Assembly (NCBI RefSeq): GCF_900155965.1
Contig: NZ_FTMG01000002.1
Span: 372,001-436,000 of the forward strand
Length of the DNA: 64,000 nucleotides
Direction: 5' to 3'
Origin: Mucilaginibacter lappiensis
GTDB taxonomy: Bacteria > Bacteroidota > Bacteroidia > Sphingobacteriales > Sphingobacteriaceae
Below the pieces are notes generated by a model. The model searched no databases, was not told the DNA's origin, and was given only the letters and a program-made list of their open reading frames with translations. Below are positions 1-7,532 of the stretch, in pieces. Within the stretch, counting starts at the first letter, position 1; every line of letters starts with the position of its first letter. Both the position numbers and the translations under genes were made by a program.

Positions 1-457
1 AGGACATGAGCTGACGGAGGATGACTTGCCCAAAGATACCACCCAATGGCAGCCCATAGTTGCCGAGCGGCGCGGTATAATTAATTTGAGCCGTAGGTTT
101 GAGGGCGAAGAATTTACCAGTTACCCCAAGCGTAACCGGTATACCTGGCTCAAAACAACTATAAAAGCAGATATAAAACGTTCCATTAAAATTGATTTTG
201 GTTTTAATAAAGAGGTATACGTGTTTATAAACCGTAAATTGGTTTACAATGGAAAGAACGGGGCGGGGAAGCTTTATGAAAAAAATCCGGGCGGACGTGT
301 GGATGTATCCAATTATATTTTAGAAGTTCCGCTTAAACAGGGAGATAATGAATTATTGATCGGAATAGCTAACCAGATAGAAGGTTGGGGAATGGTTGCA
401 AGGCTGGAAAGCCTGGATGGAGTTACTATTCAAAATGGCACTGATAAAAATCCTTAG
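1..457 (+). CDS. C-terminal fragment of a protein with a galactose-binding-like beta domain
   Basis: The reading frame is already open at base 2 and runs to a stop at 457, so the gene is cut by the window edge and no start can be given. The visible 150 or so residues contain the pattern of a jelly-roll carbohydrate-binding module: a strand reading KIDFGFNKEVYVFINRK, then VYNGKNGAGKLY, and a closing strand with LLIGIANQIEGWGMVARLE. Similar C-terminal domains close secreted sugar-processing or membrane-anchored enzymes in Bacteroidota. The catalytic part lies outside the window, so the enzyme class cannot be named. The real gene certainly begins upstream of base 1. Confidence 0.55.
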   Translation, partial: GHELTEDDLPKDTTQWQPIVAERRGIINLSRRFEGEEFTSYPKRNRYTWLKTTIKADIKRSIKIDFGFNKEVYVFINRKLVYNGKNGAGKLYEKNPGGRVDVSNYILEVPLKQGDNELLIGIANQIEGWGMVARLESLDGVTIQNGTDKNP

Positions 458-570
458 ACCTATTTTAACATTCCTAAAGGGTTTTGCTTGTGCCTTATTC
501 TATCCCTTTATTTTCAATACCATTCAGCCAAATAACTTAATCAGCCACTCTCTCAAACAACTGAAGCACA

Positions 571-602
571 CTTGTTTCTTTGCCGATAAGTAGCTAAGTT
601 TG
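571..602 (+). promoter_or_regulatory. Bacteroidota-type promoter of efp
   Basis: TAAGTTTG at 595-602 matches the -7 consensus TAnnTTTG of the Bacteroidota primary sigma factor. A TTG lies about 20 bases upstream (572-574), at the usual -33 spacing. The efp start codon at 621 follows within a short leader. Read from sequence only; the start site is not mapped. Confidence 0.5.
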
Positions 603-620
603 CGGCCTCAATATTTTTTT

Positions 621-1184
621 ATGGCTAAAGCATCAGATGTTAAAAATGGAAATGTGCTTCGCTTTAATGGCGAATTAGTGCAGGTTGAAGAGTTTTTACA
701 CCGTACACCAGGTAACTTACGTGCCTTTTACCAGGCCCGTATGCGTAACGTAAAATCGGGTAAATTGGTTGAATACCGTTTCCGTACCGACGAAGAGGTA
801 GATATTGCCCGTGTTGAAACAAGCGATTATCAATATTTATATGACGAGGGCGAATCACTGGTAGTAATGGATAACACTACTTATGATCAGCACAGTATAC
901 CTAAAAAATTATTTGGTCCTGCGGTTAAGTTTTTAAAAGAAGGCATGAATGTGATTGTTGCTTTTGAAAGCGAAGAGCCCATCATGGGTTCTATCCCGGG
1001 TTCGGCCGAGTTGGAAATTACCTACACCGAGCCGGCTGTTAAAGGCGATACCTCAAGTGGAGCGCAAAAAAACGCTACCGTTGAAACCGGTGCCGAGATC
1101 CGTGTTCCCCTATTCATCAACATTGGCGATAAAGTAAAGATAGATACCACTACAGGCACTTATGTAGAGCGTGTGAAAGCGTAG
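621..1184 (+). CDS. efp: Elongation factor P
   Basis: EF-P enters the ribosomal E site and relieves stalling at polyproline stretches. The protein is 187 residues with the three beta-barrel domains and the C-terminal signature region (GAEIRVPLFINIGDKVKID). I chose the ATG at 621 (MAKASDVKNG) rather than an in-frame TTG at 600, because the MAKASDVKNG start is what the family shows and 600 overlaps the promoter box. The domain I tip loop reads HRTPGNLRAF, so the residue aligned with the modified lysine of E. coli (K34) is asparagine (N32), with an arginine two residues later. Modification by EpmA or EarP as in proteobacteria therefore seems unlikely. The gene is monocistronic, ending in a strong terminator. 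Confidence 0.96.
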   Translation: MAKASDVKNGNVLRFNGELVQVEEFLHRTPGNLRAFYQARMRNVKSGKLVEYRFRTDEEVDIARVETSDYQYLYDEGESLVVMDNTTYDQHSIPKKLFGPAVKFLKEGMNVIVAFESEEPIMGSIPGSAELEITYTEPAVKGDTSSGAQKNATVETGAEIRVPLFINIGDKVKIDTTTGTYVERVKA

Positions 1185-1533
1185 CCCCCTAACCCCCTAA
1201 CCCCCTGAAGGGGGAACTTTTTGAATTGCATATTACTTTCTCAGTATAAAAAGGAAGCGGCTCCAATGGAGCCGCTTCCTTTTTATACCATTTCCGCGCG
1301 TCATTGTGAGGTACGAAACAAAAGCCCCACCCAACCCTCCCCGCAATGTCATTAAGTTAAGCACATGGAGCCCCACCTAAATCCTCCCCTGTAGGGAGGA
1401 CTTTAAAAAATTGAAGCTAAGTCTCCCCTTCCGGGGGAGATTATTACATGAGGGCTTCGCCGTTTAGAGGGGGCTCTTGCTTCGTGCCTCAATGACGTGT
1501 TGATTAATCACTCCCCCTTAAGGGGGCCGGGGG
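1185..1533. repeat. Gene-free stretch packed with C-rich word repeats
   Basis: Apart from the efp terminator, this 349-bp convergent intergenic region is made of repeat words. CCCCCTAA is repeated from 1185 and is followed by CCTGAAGGGGGAA. The reverse complement of this pattern (CTCCCCCTTAAGGGGG, then CCGGGGGCT) closes the region at about 1510-1535. Related words occur in between (CCTCCCCTGTAGGGAGGA at about 1383, and a CTCCCC/GGGGGAG pair near 1425-1440). The same layout of direct words plus an inverted copy recurs elsewhere in the window. No gene is seen. Confidence 0.6.
1244..1288. terminator. Intrinsic terminator after efp
   Basis: A perfect 21-bp stem (1244-1264 with 1268-1288) with a three-base AAT loop ends in an A-run on one side and a T-run on the other. 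It can stop transcription from both directions and sits between the convergent genes efp and xth. Confidence 0.85.
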
Positions 1534-2301
1534 CTAAAACTTCAGTTCTAGCAGCACGGGGCAATGGTCGGAATGTTTGGCTTCGGGCAAAATGGAGGCA
1601 CGTTTAATGTTGGCTTCCAGCTCGGTGCTGGCCATAGCATAATCAATACGCCAGCCTAAGTTTTTGCCTCTTGCCCCTGCTCTGAAACTCCACCAGGTAT
1701 AGTTATGAGGTTCTTTGTTCAGGTGACGGAAGGTATCGATAAACCCTCCTTCAATAAATTTCTCCATCCATTCGCGTTCTTCGGGCAAAAAGCCTGAAGA
1801 GTTGGCGTTTGATTTGGGATTGTGAATATCAATAGGGCGATGGCAGATATTATAATCGCCGCATACCACCAACTTTGGATACTGGCTTTTGAGCAGGGTA
1901 AGGTATCTGCCAAACTCATCTAAAAAACGGTATTTGAACACCTGGCGCTCATCGCCGCTGGAGCCCGACGGGAAGTAAGCGCTCATGACGGATACCTCGT
2001 CAAAATCAACGCGGATACAACGGCCTTCGCGGTCAAAATCAGGGATGCCGCAACCATATTCAATATGTTTAGGAGTTTGTTTGCAAAAAATGGCGGTGCC
2101 GCTGTAGCCCTTCTTTTCGGCCGGGAACCAATAATGCTTGTATCCCAGCTGGTCTACCAGTCCAAGATCGGTGAGTACGTCAGGGGTTGCTTTAATTTCC
2201 TGCAGGCAAACCACATCGGCATCGGTAGCCTGCAGCCAGGCCAGCCAGTTTTTGCTGATAGCTGAGCGGATACCATTAACGTTATAGGTGATAATTTTCA
2301 T
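1534..2301 (-). CDS. xth: Exodeoxyribonuclease III
   Basis: This is the AP endonuclease / 3'-5' exonuclease of base-excision repair, a Mg-dependent EEP-fold phosphodiesterase acting on DNA in the cytoplasm. The 255-residue length is typical. The N-terminus MKIITYNVNGIRSA, catalytic LQEIK (E35), the GDYNICHRPIDI segment with its Asp/Asn pair, and the C-terminal HSDHCPVLLELKF are all intact. It is transcribed towards efp, and its 3' end abuts the C-rich repeat region. A word-type inverted repeat begins only a few bases upstream of its start codon, so that hairpin would lie in its 5' leader or promoter. Confidence 0.95.
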   Translation of the reverse strand: MKIITYNVNGIRSAISKNWLAWLQATDADVVCLQEIKATPDVLTDLGLVDQLGYKHYWFPAEKKGYSGTAIFCKQTPKHIEYGCGIPDFDREGRCIRVDFDEVSVMSAYFPSGSSGDERQVFKYRFLDEFGRYLTLLKSQYPKLVVCGDYNICHRPIDIHNPKSNANSSGFLPEEREWMEKFIEGGFIDTFRHLNKEPHNYTWWSFRAGARGKNLGWRIDYAMASTELEANIKRASILPEAKHSDHCPVLLELKF

Positions 2302-2309
2302 TTGGGATT

Positions 2310-2444
2310 TCGGATGTTCGATTTCGGATTTTTTGAATAACTAAAGTACGATATTTTCATTTCGGAATTAGAATGCCAAAAATACGGTATTTTAGATTTT
2401 ACTTGATACGTCAGTAAACTAAAAATCCGAAATCGAACATCCGA
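2310..2444. repeat. Inverted word repeat (TTCGGA type)
   Basis: Arms 2310-2333 and 2421-2444 are perfect 24-bp reverse complements separated by 87 bp. Each arm carries the word ATTTCGGA or TTCGGA more than once, and partial copies extend outward. It lies between xth and the cyclophilin gene, both on the minus strand. Confidence 0.85.
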
Positions 2445-2456
2445 ATTCCTAAATCA

Positions 2457-3155
2457 TTACCCCTCCGGTGGGCTCAATATTTTATCCAATTGGCCGCATT
2501 CCTTTTTGCTGAGAACTTCTACGGTCATGGGTACATCCGTTAACGGGCGGTCGCAGGCATCTTTTTTTACAGCCGCGATGCGGTCAACCATGTCAAGCCC
2601 CGAAACCACTTCACCATAAACGGTATAATTTTGGTCGAGGTGAGGCACCCCGCCAACAGATTTATACCATTCTCTCTGCCATGCCGGTATCTTGCGCCCT
2701 TTCAAACGGGTTTTCTCCAAAGTATCCAGCTTGCCATCAGTAAAACGTTTGCCCTCGGTGATATAGAATTGGCAGCCGCTTGATGCTTTCTTCGGGTTCT
2801 CATCGCGAGCAGCGGCTAGTACACCACGTTTATGAAACAGGCTATCCCTGAATTCGGCAGGTACAGTATAACCTACATCGCCTTCGCCTAGTTCTAATTC
2901 AGGTATCGCCTTCTTAGAGTCAGGATCGCCACCCTGGATCATAAAATTTTGGATCACCCGGTGAAATAAGGTGCCGTTGTAAAAACCTTTTTTAGCCAGT
3001 TTTATAAAATTATCGCGGTGCAATGGAGTTTCGTTATACAGGCGGATGATACAATCGCCATAACTGGTTCTGATACGTACGTATTGGTTTTTGGGTGGTT
3101 TGGCAAATACGGTAACACTTAACAGGAGCAAACTTAGGGTAAGGAGTTTTTTCAT
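2457..3155 (-). CDS. Secreted cyclophilin-type peptidyl-prolyl isomerase
   Basis: This enzyme catalyses cis-trans isomerisation of prolyl bonds and is probably a folding helper in the periplasm. The first 18 residues (MKKLLTLSLLLLSVTVFA) form a clear signal peptide. The cyclophilin core follows, with FHRVIQNFMIQGGDP carrying the catalytic arginine and FMIQGG motif, then SSGCQFYITEG and VYGEVVSGLDMVDRI. At 232 residues it is longer than E. coli PpiA, because of an insertion of about 30 residues (around EKTRLKGRKIPAWQREWY) often seen in Bacteroidota members. It appears monocistronic. Confidence 0.92.
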   Translation of the reverse strand: MKKLLTLSLLLLSVTVFAKPPKNQYVRIRTSYGDCIIRLYNETPLHRDNFIKLAKKGFYNGTLFHRVIQNFMIQGGDPDSKKAIPELELGEGDVGYTVPAEFRDSLFHKRGVLAAARDENPKKASSGCQFYITEGKRFTDGKLDTLEKTRLKGRKIPAWQREWYKSVGGVPHLDQNYTVYGEVVSGLDMVDRIAAVKKDACDRPLTDVPMTVEVLSKKECGQLDKILSPPEG

Positions 3156-3182
3156 ATATGCTATTTAAATAGTCTAAAAAGG

Positions 3183-3257
3183 GTGTCATGCTGAGCACAG
3201 TCGAAGCATGGTGGGGAGGCCTCTGCGCTCTACCCTTTGACGGTGCTCAAGGTGACA
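3183..3257. repeat. REP-like palindromic element
   Basis: TGTCATGCTGAGCAC at the left pairs imperfectly with GTGCTCAAGGTGACA at the right. A related unit (TGTCATCCTGAG, then GTCGAAGGAT) occurs at about 10,746. Such units are common between genes in Sphingobacteria. No gene overlaps it. Confidence 0.6.
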
Positions 3258-3277
3258 GCCCCTCTTTTGTGATATTA

Positions 3278-3625
3278 TTAATTTCCTTCCAGTTCTTCGA
3301 AATAATTGACCATCAGTGATTTGAGGATCATTTCCTGCTCCAGCAAGGTATAGTTGGGTATAACTTTAACTCTTTTCCAATGTGGCCAGCCGTCCTGGTC
3401 AAGGCCCTCCAGCTCATAAAAACCCAGCATGCTAAAAAGGCGGCAGTTGGCAATATGCATCAGCTCTTCCTTTTGGCGTTTACTGAATTTGCGTGGCCCC
3501 TGACCAAGCTCCTGCACGCCAATTAAAAACAGCATTACTTTCAGGTCGGGTTTTTCGTTATCAAAATCCTGGGCAATACGTTGCTGCAGCGCATCCCATC
3601 TCACATTAATTTCGGCAGGTGTCAT
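3278..3625 (-). CDS. Conserved hypothetical protein, 115 residues
   Basis: I do not recognise a named family. The protein is soluble and largely helical by composition, with no signal peptide or membrane segment. It contains segments typical of a real gene, such as FLIGVQELGQGPRKFSKRQK and SMLGFYELEGLDQDGWPHW. The gene uses ordinary codons, starts at the only sensible ATG, and stands alone between two repeat elements. Proteins of this type seem restricted to Bacteroidota, but I cannot check that here. Function unknown. Confidence 0.75.
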   Translation of the reverse strand: MTPAEINVRWDALQQRIAQDFDNEKPDLKVMLFLIGVQELGQGPRKFSKRQKEELMHIANCRLFSMLGFYELEGLDQDGWPHWKRVKVIPNYTLLEQEMILKSLMVNYFEELEGN

Positions 3626-3660
3626 ACCGGCAAATATAAGTAATAGTTGTCTGAACGCTT

Positions 3661-3765
3661 ATGGTTCATGGTTGATGGTTCATGGAAAGAGTTAGTTTTG
3701 ACTGTGCATCCTGGCTTATAGCTATTTATTCTTTTTACCATGAACTATGATCTATGAACCATCAA
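3661..3765. repeat. Inverted word repeat (ATGGTTCATGG type)
   Basis: The word ATGGTTCATGG appears twice from 3661. Its inverted form (CCATGAACTATG, then ATGAACCATCAAC) appears at 3738-3765. The best stem is 13 bp, GTTGATGGTTCAT (3671-3683) with ATGAACCATCAAC. It lies in the divergent spacer before the 3833 gene. Confidence 0.75.
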
Positions 3766-3823
3766 CTGATATGCGATTATCATTAATGTTACAATGTTGC
3801 ATTATTTTTAACATTTTATTAAC

Positions 3824-3831
3824 TACTTTTG
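3824..3831 (+). promoter_or_regulatory. -7 box upstream of the small His/Cys protein
   Basis: TACTTTTG matches TAnnTTTG. It ends one base before the ATG at 3833, so a transcript made here would begin after that ATG. This favours the in-frame GTG at 3860 as the true start of the next gene. Confidence 0.4.
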
Positions 3832-3832
3832 C

Positions 3833-4192
3833 ATGATCTTTGTAAAAAGACATTTAAGGGTGAAAAAAAACAAGTTACATATCCTATACTCCTGGCTATT
3901 GCTTATTTGCTTTATAGCCGGGCAATATGTTGTTTATACCCACCAGCACCTGCTTGCCAAAACAACTGGAACGGTTTACGCTACTCATGATCATCATCAG
4001 CAACAACAACAATCCGTTAAGGAAAAATGTTACCTGTGCGATGCTATGCATTACCAGGCAGCTGTTATTGACCAGGCATTTTATTTAATACCCCAAATAG
4101 CTACACTACATTTTTTTAAAGCCAGCGACTATAGTTTTGTAAGCATAGCGCTTGTACTGGCTGCCGGCCGCGCCCCTCCTGCGCTTTCATAA
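3833..4192 (+). CDS. Small His-rich membrane/exported protein with a CxxC motif
   Basis: The protein has one N-terminal hydrophobic segment (YSWLLLICFIAGQYVVY), which is a signal anchor. A histidine/glutamine-rich stretch follows (HDHHQQQQQS), then EKCYLCDAMHY, with two cysteines and a histidine in metal-ligand spacing, and a second hydrophobic stretch near the end. Family unknown, but such small proteins often sit directly before TonB receptors for metals. The gene is 67 bp upstream of one and probably co-transcribed. A role in sensing or handling a transition metal is inferred. The start may be GTG 3860 (giving MKKNKLHILYSW) because the -7 box abuts ATG 3833. Confidence 0.7.
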   Translation: MIFVKRHLRVKKNKLHILYSWLLLICFIAGQYVVYTHQHLLAKTTGTVYATHDHHQQQQQSVKEKCYLCDAMHYQAAVIDQAFYLIPQIATLHFFKASDYSFVSIALVLAAGRAPPALS

Positions 4193-4259
4193 TATTTTCT
4201 TTTCCTGCAAAATAGGCCACCATTGGTGTGGTATTTATTGATCCCCAAATTTTTTTATT

Positions 4260-6782
4260 ATGAAATTAAAGCTAATTAGTAGCTTATTATTGCTTTTTAT
4301 AGGTATTTCTGCTATTGCCGATGTCCATACAAATACAACAAAAAACGCAGCTGTTGAAGAGGCTGCAGGCACTTTAACAGGTACGGTTACCGATAAAGCC
4401 GACGGCAAACCTGTTATTGGCGCTACCGTAAGCATTCCCGATCTGCATACCGGTGCCATTACCGATGCAAATGGTAAATACGTTTTAAATCACGTGCCCA
4501 GAGGTGTTTACCTGGTGCAGGTAAGCTATCTTGGATATGCCACCTTTAACCAAAAGGTTGACCTTTCAAAAACATCTGTGTTTGATGTGAAACTGCAAGC
4601 TTCCTCATTGGAGGCTGGTGAAGTAGTGGTGACCGGTGTAAGTAAAGCTACCGAAATAAAACGCAGCCCCGTGCCTATGATAGCAGTAGGTAAAGCCTAC
4701 CTGGAACAGCGTGCGGCTTCGGGTAATATTATTGATCAGATAGCTACGCTGCCGGGTGTAAGCGCGGTTACTACCGGTCCAAATGTATCCAAGCCATTTA
4801 TACATGGCCTGGGCTATAACCGGGTAATTACCCTACAGGATGGTATACGCCAGGAAGGCCAGCAATGGGGCGATGAACATGGTATCGAGGTTGATCAAAA
4901 CTCGATCGATCGCGTGGAGATTATCAAAGGGCCTGCCAGTTTAACTTATGGCTCTGATGCCATTGGCGGTGTGGTTAACTTGATTACACCAGCCCCGGTA
5001 CCCGAAGGTAAAATATTAGGTTCGGTACAGGGTATTTATGGTACCAACCAGGGTTTGCTTAACGGATCGTTCAGGTTACAAGGTAACCAGAATGGATTGG
5101 TTTGGGGAACCGTAATATCGGCTAAAGAAGCCAAGGATTATCAGAACCAGCATGATGGCCGGGTATACGCTACCGGTTATAAAGAAAAAGATGCCCGTGT
5201 AATGGTAGGCCTGAATAAATCATGGGGCTACTCCTATTTACATGCTTCTGTTTTTGACGATGAGCAGGATATTCCCGATGGCAGCCGCGATTCACTTACC
5301 CGTAAATTCACCAAGCAAGTTGTTGAAGATGGCAACGCTTTTCGCCCCATTGTTTCTCCGTCAGAGTTAAACTCATACGGCATCCCGACCCTACATCAAC
5401 ATGTTCAGCTTTATCGTATCTATAACAACAGTAACTTTATTTTGGGTGGCGGTAACCTGTTGGTTAACCTGGGCTACCAATTCAGTCACAGACGCGAGTT
5501 TACACATCCAGAAGCGGGTGATATTGCTGGTTTAAACCTGCACCTGAGTACTTATACTTATGATGTTAAATACAACTTTAATATCGGTAATGATTATGAA
5601 ACCACCTTTGGTGTAAATGGTCAATACCAGAACAATACCATTGGCGATGCTACGGATTTTCCGATCCCGGCTTACCACCAGTTTGATATTGGCCCATTCT
5701 TCGTGATCAAGAAAAGCTTTGGCAAGCTTGACCTATCGGCAGGTGCACGGTTCGATATCCGTTCATTCAAAAACAACGCCGCCTATGTGGATACTATTGG
5801 CGGCCCGCATGGTTTCCCTACCTTGTATAACGGTAGCAATCCAACTACAGCGCCAAACGTTGTTTCGCAGTTTGATGCCTTCAGCAAAACCTTCTCGGGC
5901 TTTTCCGGTAGTTTTGGAGCAACCTATAATGTGTCTGATCAATTCCTGGTTAAGGGCAACATTGCCCGTGGTTTCAGGGCACCAAGCATTGCCGAAATAT
6001 CAGCCAATGGCGCAGACCCGGGTTCGCAAATTTATCACATAGGCGACAAAAACTTTAAATCGGAGTTTAGCTTACAGGAAGATATCGGTGCCTTTTTAAC
6101 CCTGCCAAACATCTCGGCCAGTGTAGAAGTGTTTAATAATGATATCTCCAACTACATCTTTCAACAACAAGTATTGAACCCGGATGGCAGTCCGGTTATT
6201 ACACAGGGATACAACACCTTTACCTATGTACAAAGTAAAGCCAAAATATATGGTGGTGAAGCGAATGTCGATCTGCATCCGTTACCATGGCTGCACTTTG
6301 AAAATGCCCTTAGCTTAACCTATGGCGAAAACAAAGGAAATGGCGGCCCGGTAGCCGATAGTTTAAAACACTTGCCATTCATCCCGCCACTGCATTCTCA
6401 TTCAGAGCTTCGCGGAACCTTTAACAAAGGGTTTGGCGACTTTAAAAACCTGTATGTTTTTGTTGGCTTTGACCACTACAGTGCCCAAAATCGTTTCTTT
6501 GCCGCCTACGGTACCGAGACAGCAACCCCAGGTTACAATTTGCTAAGCGCGGGTTTTGGTGGTAACATTGTCAACAAATCTGGTCAGCCGGTTATTAAAC
6601 TGTTTGTGGAAGGAACCAACCTGGCCAATGTAAATTACCAATCAAATATGAGCCGGCTTAAATATTTCGACAATGCTGTTACCCCTGATGGTGTTCGTCG
6701 CGGTATCTTTAATATGGGCCGTAATATCAGCTTTAAGGTGGTTGTGCCGTTTGGTTTCAACACCGGTAAAAAATCATCATAA
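4260..6782 (+). CDS. TonB-dependent outer-membrane receptor
   Basis: This 840-residue protein imports an unknown ligand across the outer membrane using TonB energy. In order: a signal peptide (MKLKLISSLLLLFIGISAIA), a carboxypeptidase-regulatory-like domain (about residues 38-115, LTGTVTDKADGKPVIGATV), a plug domain (about 130-245, with RVEIIKGPASLTYGSDAIGG), and a 22-strand barrel ending in a short C-terminal tail. It is shorter than SusC proteins and has no SusD partner, which fits a metal, heme or siderophore receptor better than a glycan system. The small His/Cys protein upstream supports a metal. A terminator follows. Substrate not determined. Confidence 0.92.
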   Translation: MKLKLISSLLLLFIGISAIADVHTNTTKNAAVEEAAGTLTGTVTDKADGKPVIGATVSIPDLHTGAITDANGKYVLNHVPRGVYLVQVSYLGYATFNQKVDLSKTSVFDVKLQASSLEAGEVVVTGVSKATEIKRSPVPMIAVGKAYLEQRAASGNIIDQIATLPGVSAVTTGPNVSKPFIHGLGYNRVITLQDGIRQEGQQWGDEHGIEVDQNSIDRVEIIKGPASLTYGSDAIGGVVNLITPAPVPEGKILGSVQGIYGTNQGLLNGSFRLQGNQNGLVWGTVISAKEAKDYQNQHDGRVYATGYKEKDARVMVGLNKSWGYSYLHASVFDDEQDIPDGSRDSLTRKFTKQVVEDGNAFRPIVSPSELNSYGIPTLHQHVQLYRIYNNSNFILGGGNLLVNLGYQFSHRREFTHPEAGDIAGLNLHLSTYTYDVKYNFNIGNDYETTFGVNGQYQNNTIGDATDFPIPAYHQFDIGPFFVIKKSFGKLDLSAGARFDIRSFKNNAAYVDTIGGPHGFPTLYNGSNPTTAPNVVSQFDAFSKTFSGFSGSFGATYNVSDQFLVKGNIARGFRAPSIAEISANGADPGSQIYHIGDKNFKSEFSLQEDIGAFLTLPNISASVEVFNNDISNYIFQQQVLNPDGSPVITQGYNTFTYVQSKAKIYGGEANVDLHPLPWLHFENALSLTYGENKGNGGPVADSLKHLPFIPPLHSHSELRGTFNKGFGDFKNLYVFVGFDHYSAQNRFFAAYGTETATPGYNLLSAGFGGNIVNKSGQPVIKLFVEGTNLANVNYQSNMSRLKYFDNAVTPDGVRRGIFNMGRNISFKVVVPFGFNTGKKSS

Positions 6783-6808
6783 GTTATTTTTATCTGTGAA
6801 AGACATAA

Positions 6809-6840
6809 AAAGCTCTGCCCATTAAGGGTAGAGCTTTTTT
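6809..6840 (+). terminator. Intrinsic terminator after the TonB receptor
   Basis: The stem AAGCTCTGCCC / GGGTAGAGCTT with an ATTA-type loop has one mismatch and is followed by a T-run. It lies 27 bp after the stop codon. Confidence 0.85.
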
Positions 6841-6940
6841 ATTTATATTTTATGAAAACATTTACAGGAAATCACCAAAATATTTGATGATCTGGTGATT
6901 TATAGGGTAAAGTTTTTAAGTAAATTTGGCGTAAATAAAT

Positions 6941-7036
6941 ATGTCATTGCGAGAGGAGGAACGACGAAGCAATCGCGTAGCTGTTCTCATCGATGAGTAT
7001 TCGAGGAGATTGCCACGCTACCGCTCGCAATGACAT
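6941..7036. repeat. REP-like element with 13-bp inverted ends
   Basis: ATGTCATTGCGAG (6941-6953) and CTCGCAATGACAT (7024-7036) are exact reverse complements. The interior holds AGGAACGACGAAGCAATC and GAGATTGCC, giving a second smaller GCAATC/GATTGC pair. This is the familiar Bacteroidota intergenic type that starts with GTCATTGCGAG. It sits just before tsaE. Confidence 0.8.
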
Positions 7037-7049
7037 GGGGAATTAATAA

Positions 7050-7481
7050 TTGATTATTACAAGCGTGTTAATAACTGTTCAATCACTGGCAAATTTGCCC
7101 GCCGCTGCCGAGGCGATCATAAACTATGCAGCCAATAACAGGATATTTCTTTTTTATGGCGATATGGGTGCCGGCAAAACTACCTTGATTAAAAGCTTGT
7201 GCAGCTTTTTAGGCATTGCCGACGCGGTTACCAGTCCTACGTTTGCTATCGTGAACGAATACCAGGGGCCGAAGGATAAAATTTATCATTTTGATTTTTA
7301 TCGCCTTAAAGATCAAACAGAAGCATTGGATATGGGTTATGAAGAATATTTTTATGCCGGTGCTTACTGCTTTATTGAGTGGCCCGAAAAGATACCCGAC
7401 CTGCTGCCTGCGCATTATACCAAAATCAATATCAAAACCTTAAATGATGGGTCACGACAGGTTAATATTGAAAATTTTTAA
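7050..7481 (+). CDS. tsaE: tRNA threonylcarbamoyladenosine biosynthesis ATPase TsaE
   Basis: TsaE is the ATPase that works with TsaB and TsaD to place the t6A modification at position 37 of ANN-decoding tRNAs. The 143-residue length is usual. The Walker A motif is GDMGAGKTTLIKS at about residues 37-49, and TSPTFAIVNEY and HFDFYRL are family hallmarks. The called start is TTG at 7050; a GTG at 7065 is also possible. The gene is followed 51 bp later by ald, the common arrangement in Sphingobacteria. Confidence 0.93.
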   Translation: MIITSVLITVQSLANLPAAAEAIINYAANNRIFLFYGDMGAGKTTLIKSLCSFLGIADAVTSPTFAIVNEYQGPKDKIYHFDFYRLKDQTEALDMGYEEYFYAGAYCFIEWPEKIPDLLPAHYTKINIKTLNDGSRQVNIENF

Positions 7482-7532
7482 TAAAAAAATAAGCCCTTTT
7501 TTCTTATCTTCATCAGCCACAATTAAAACATC

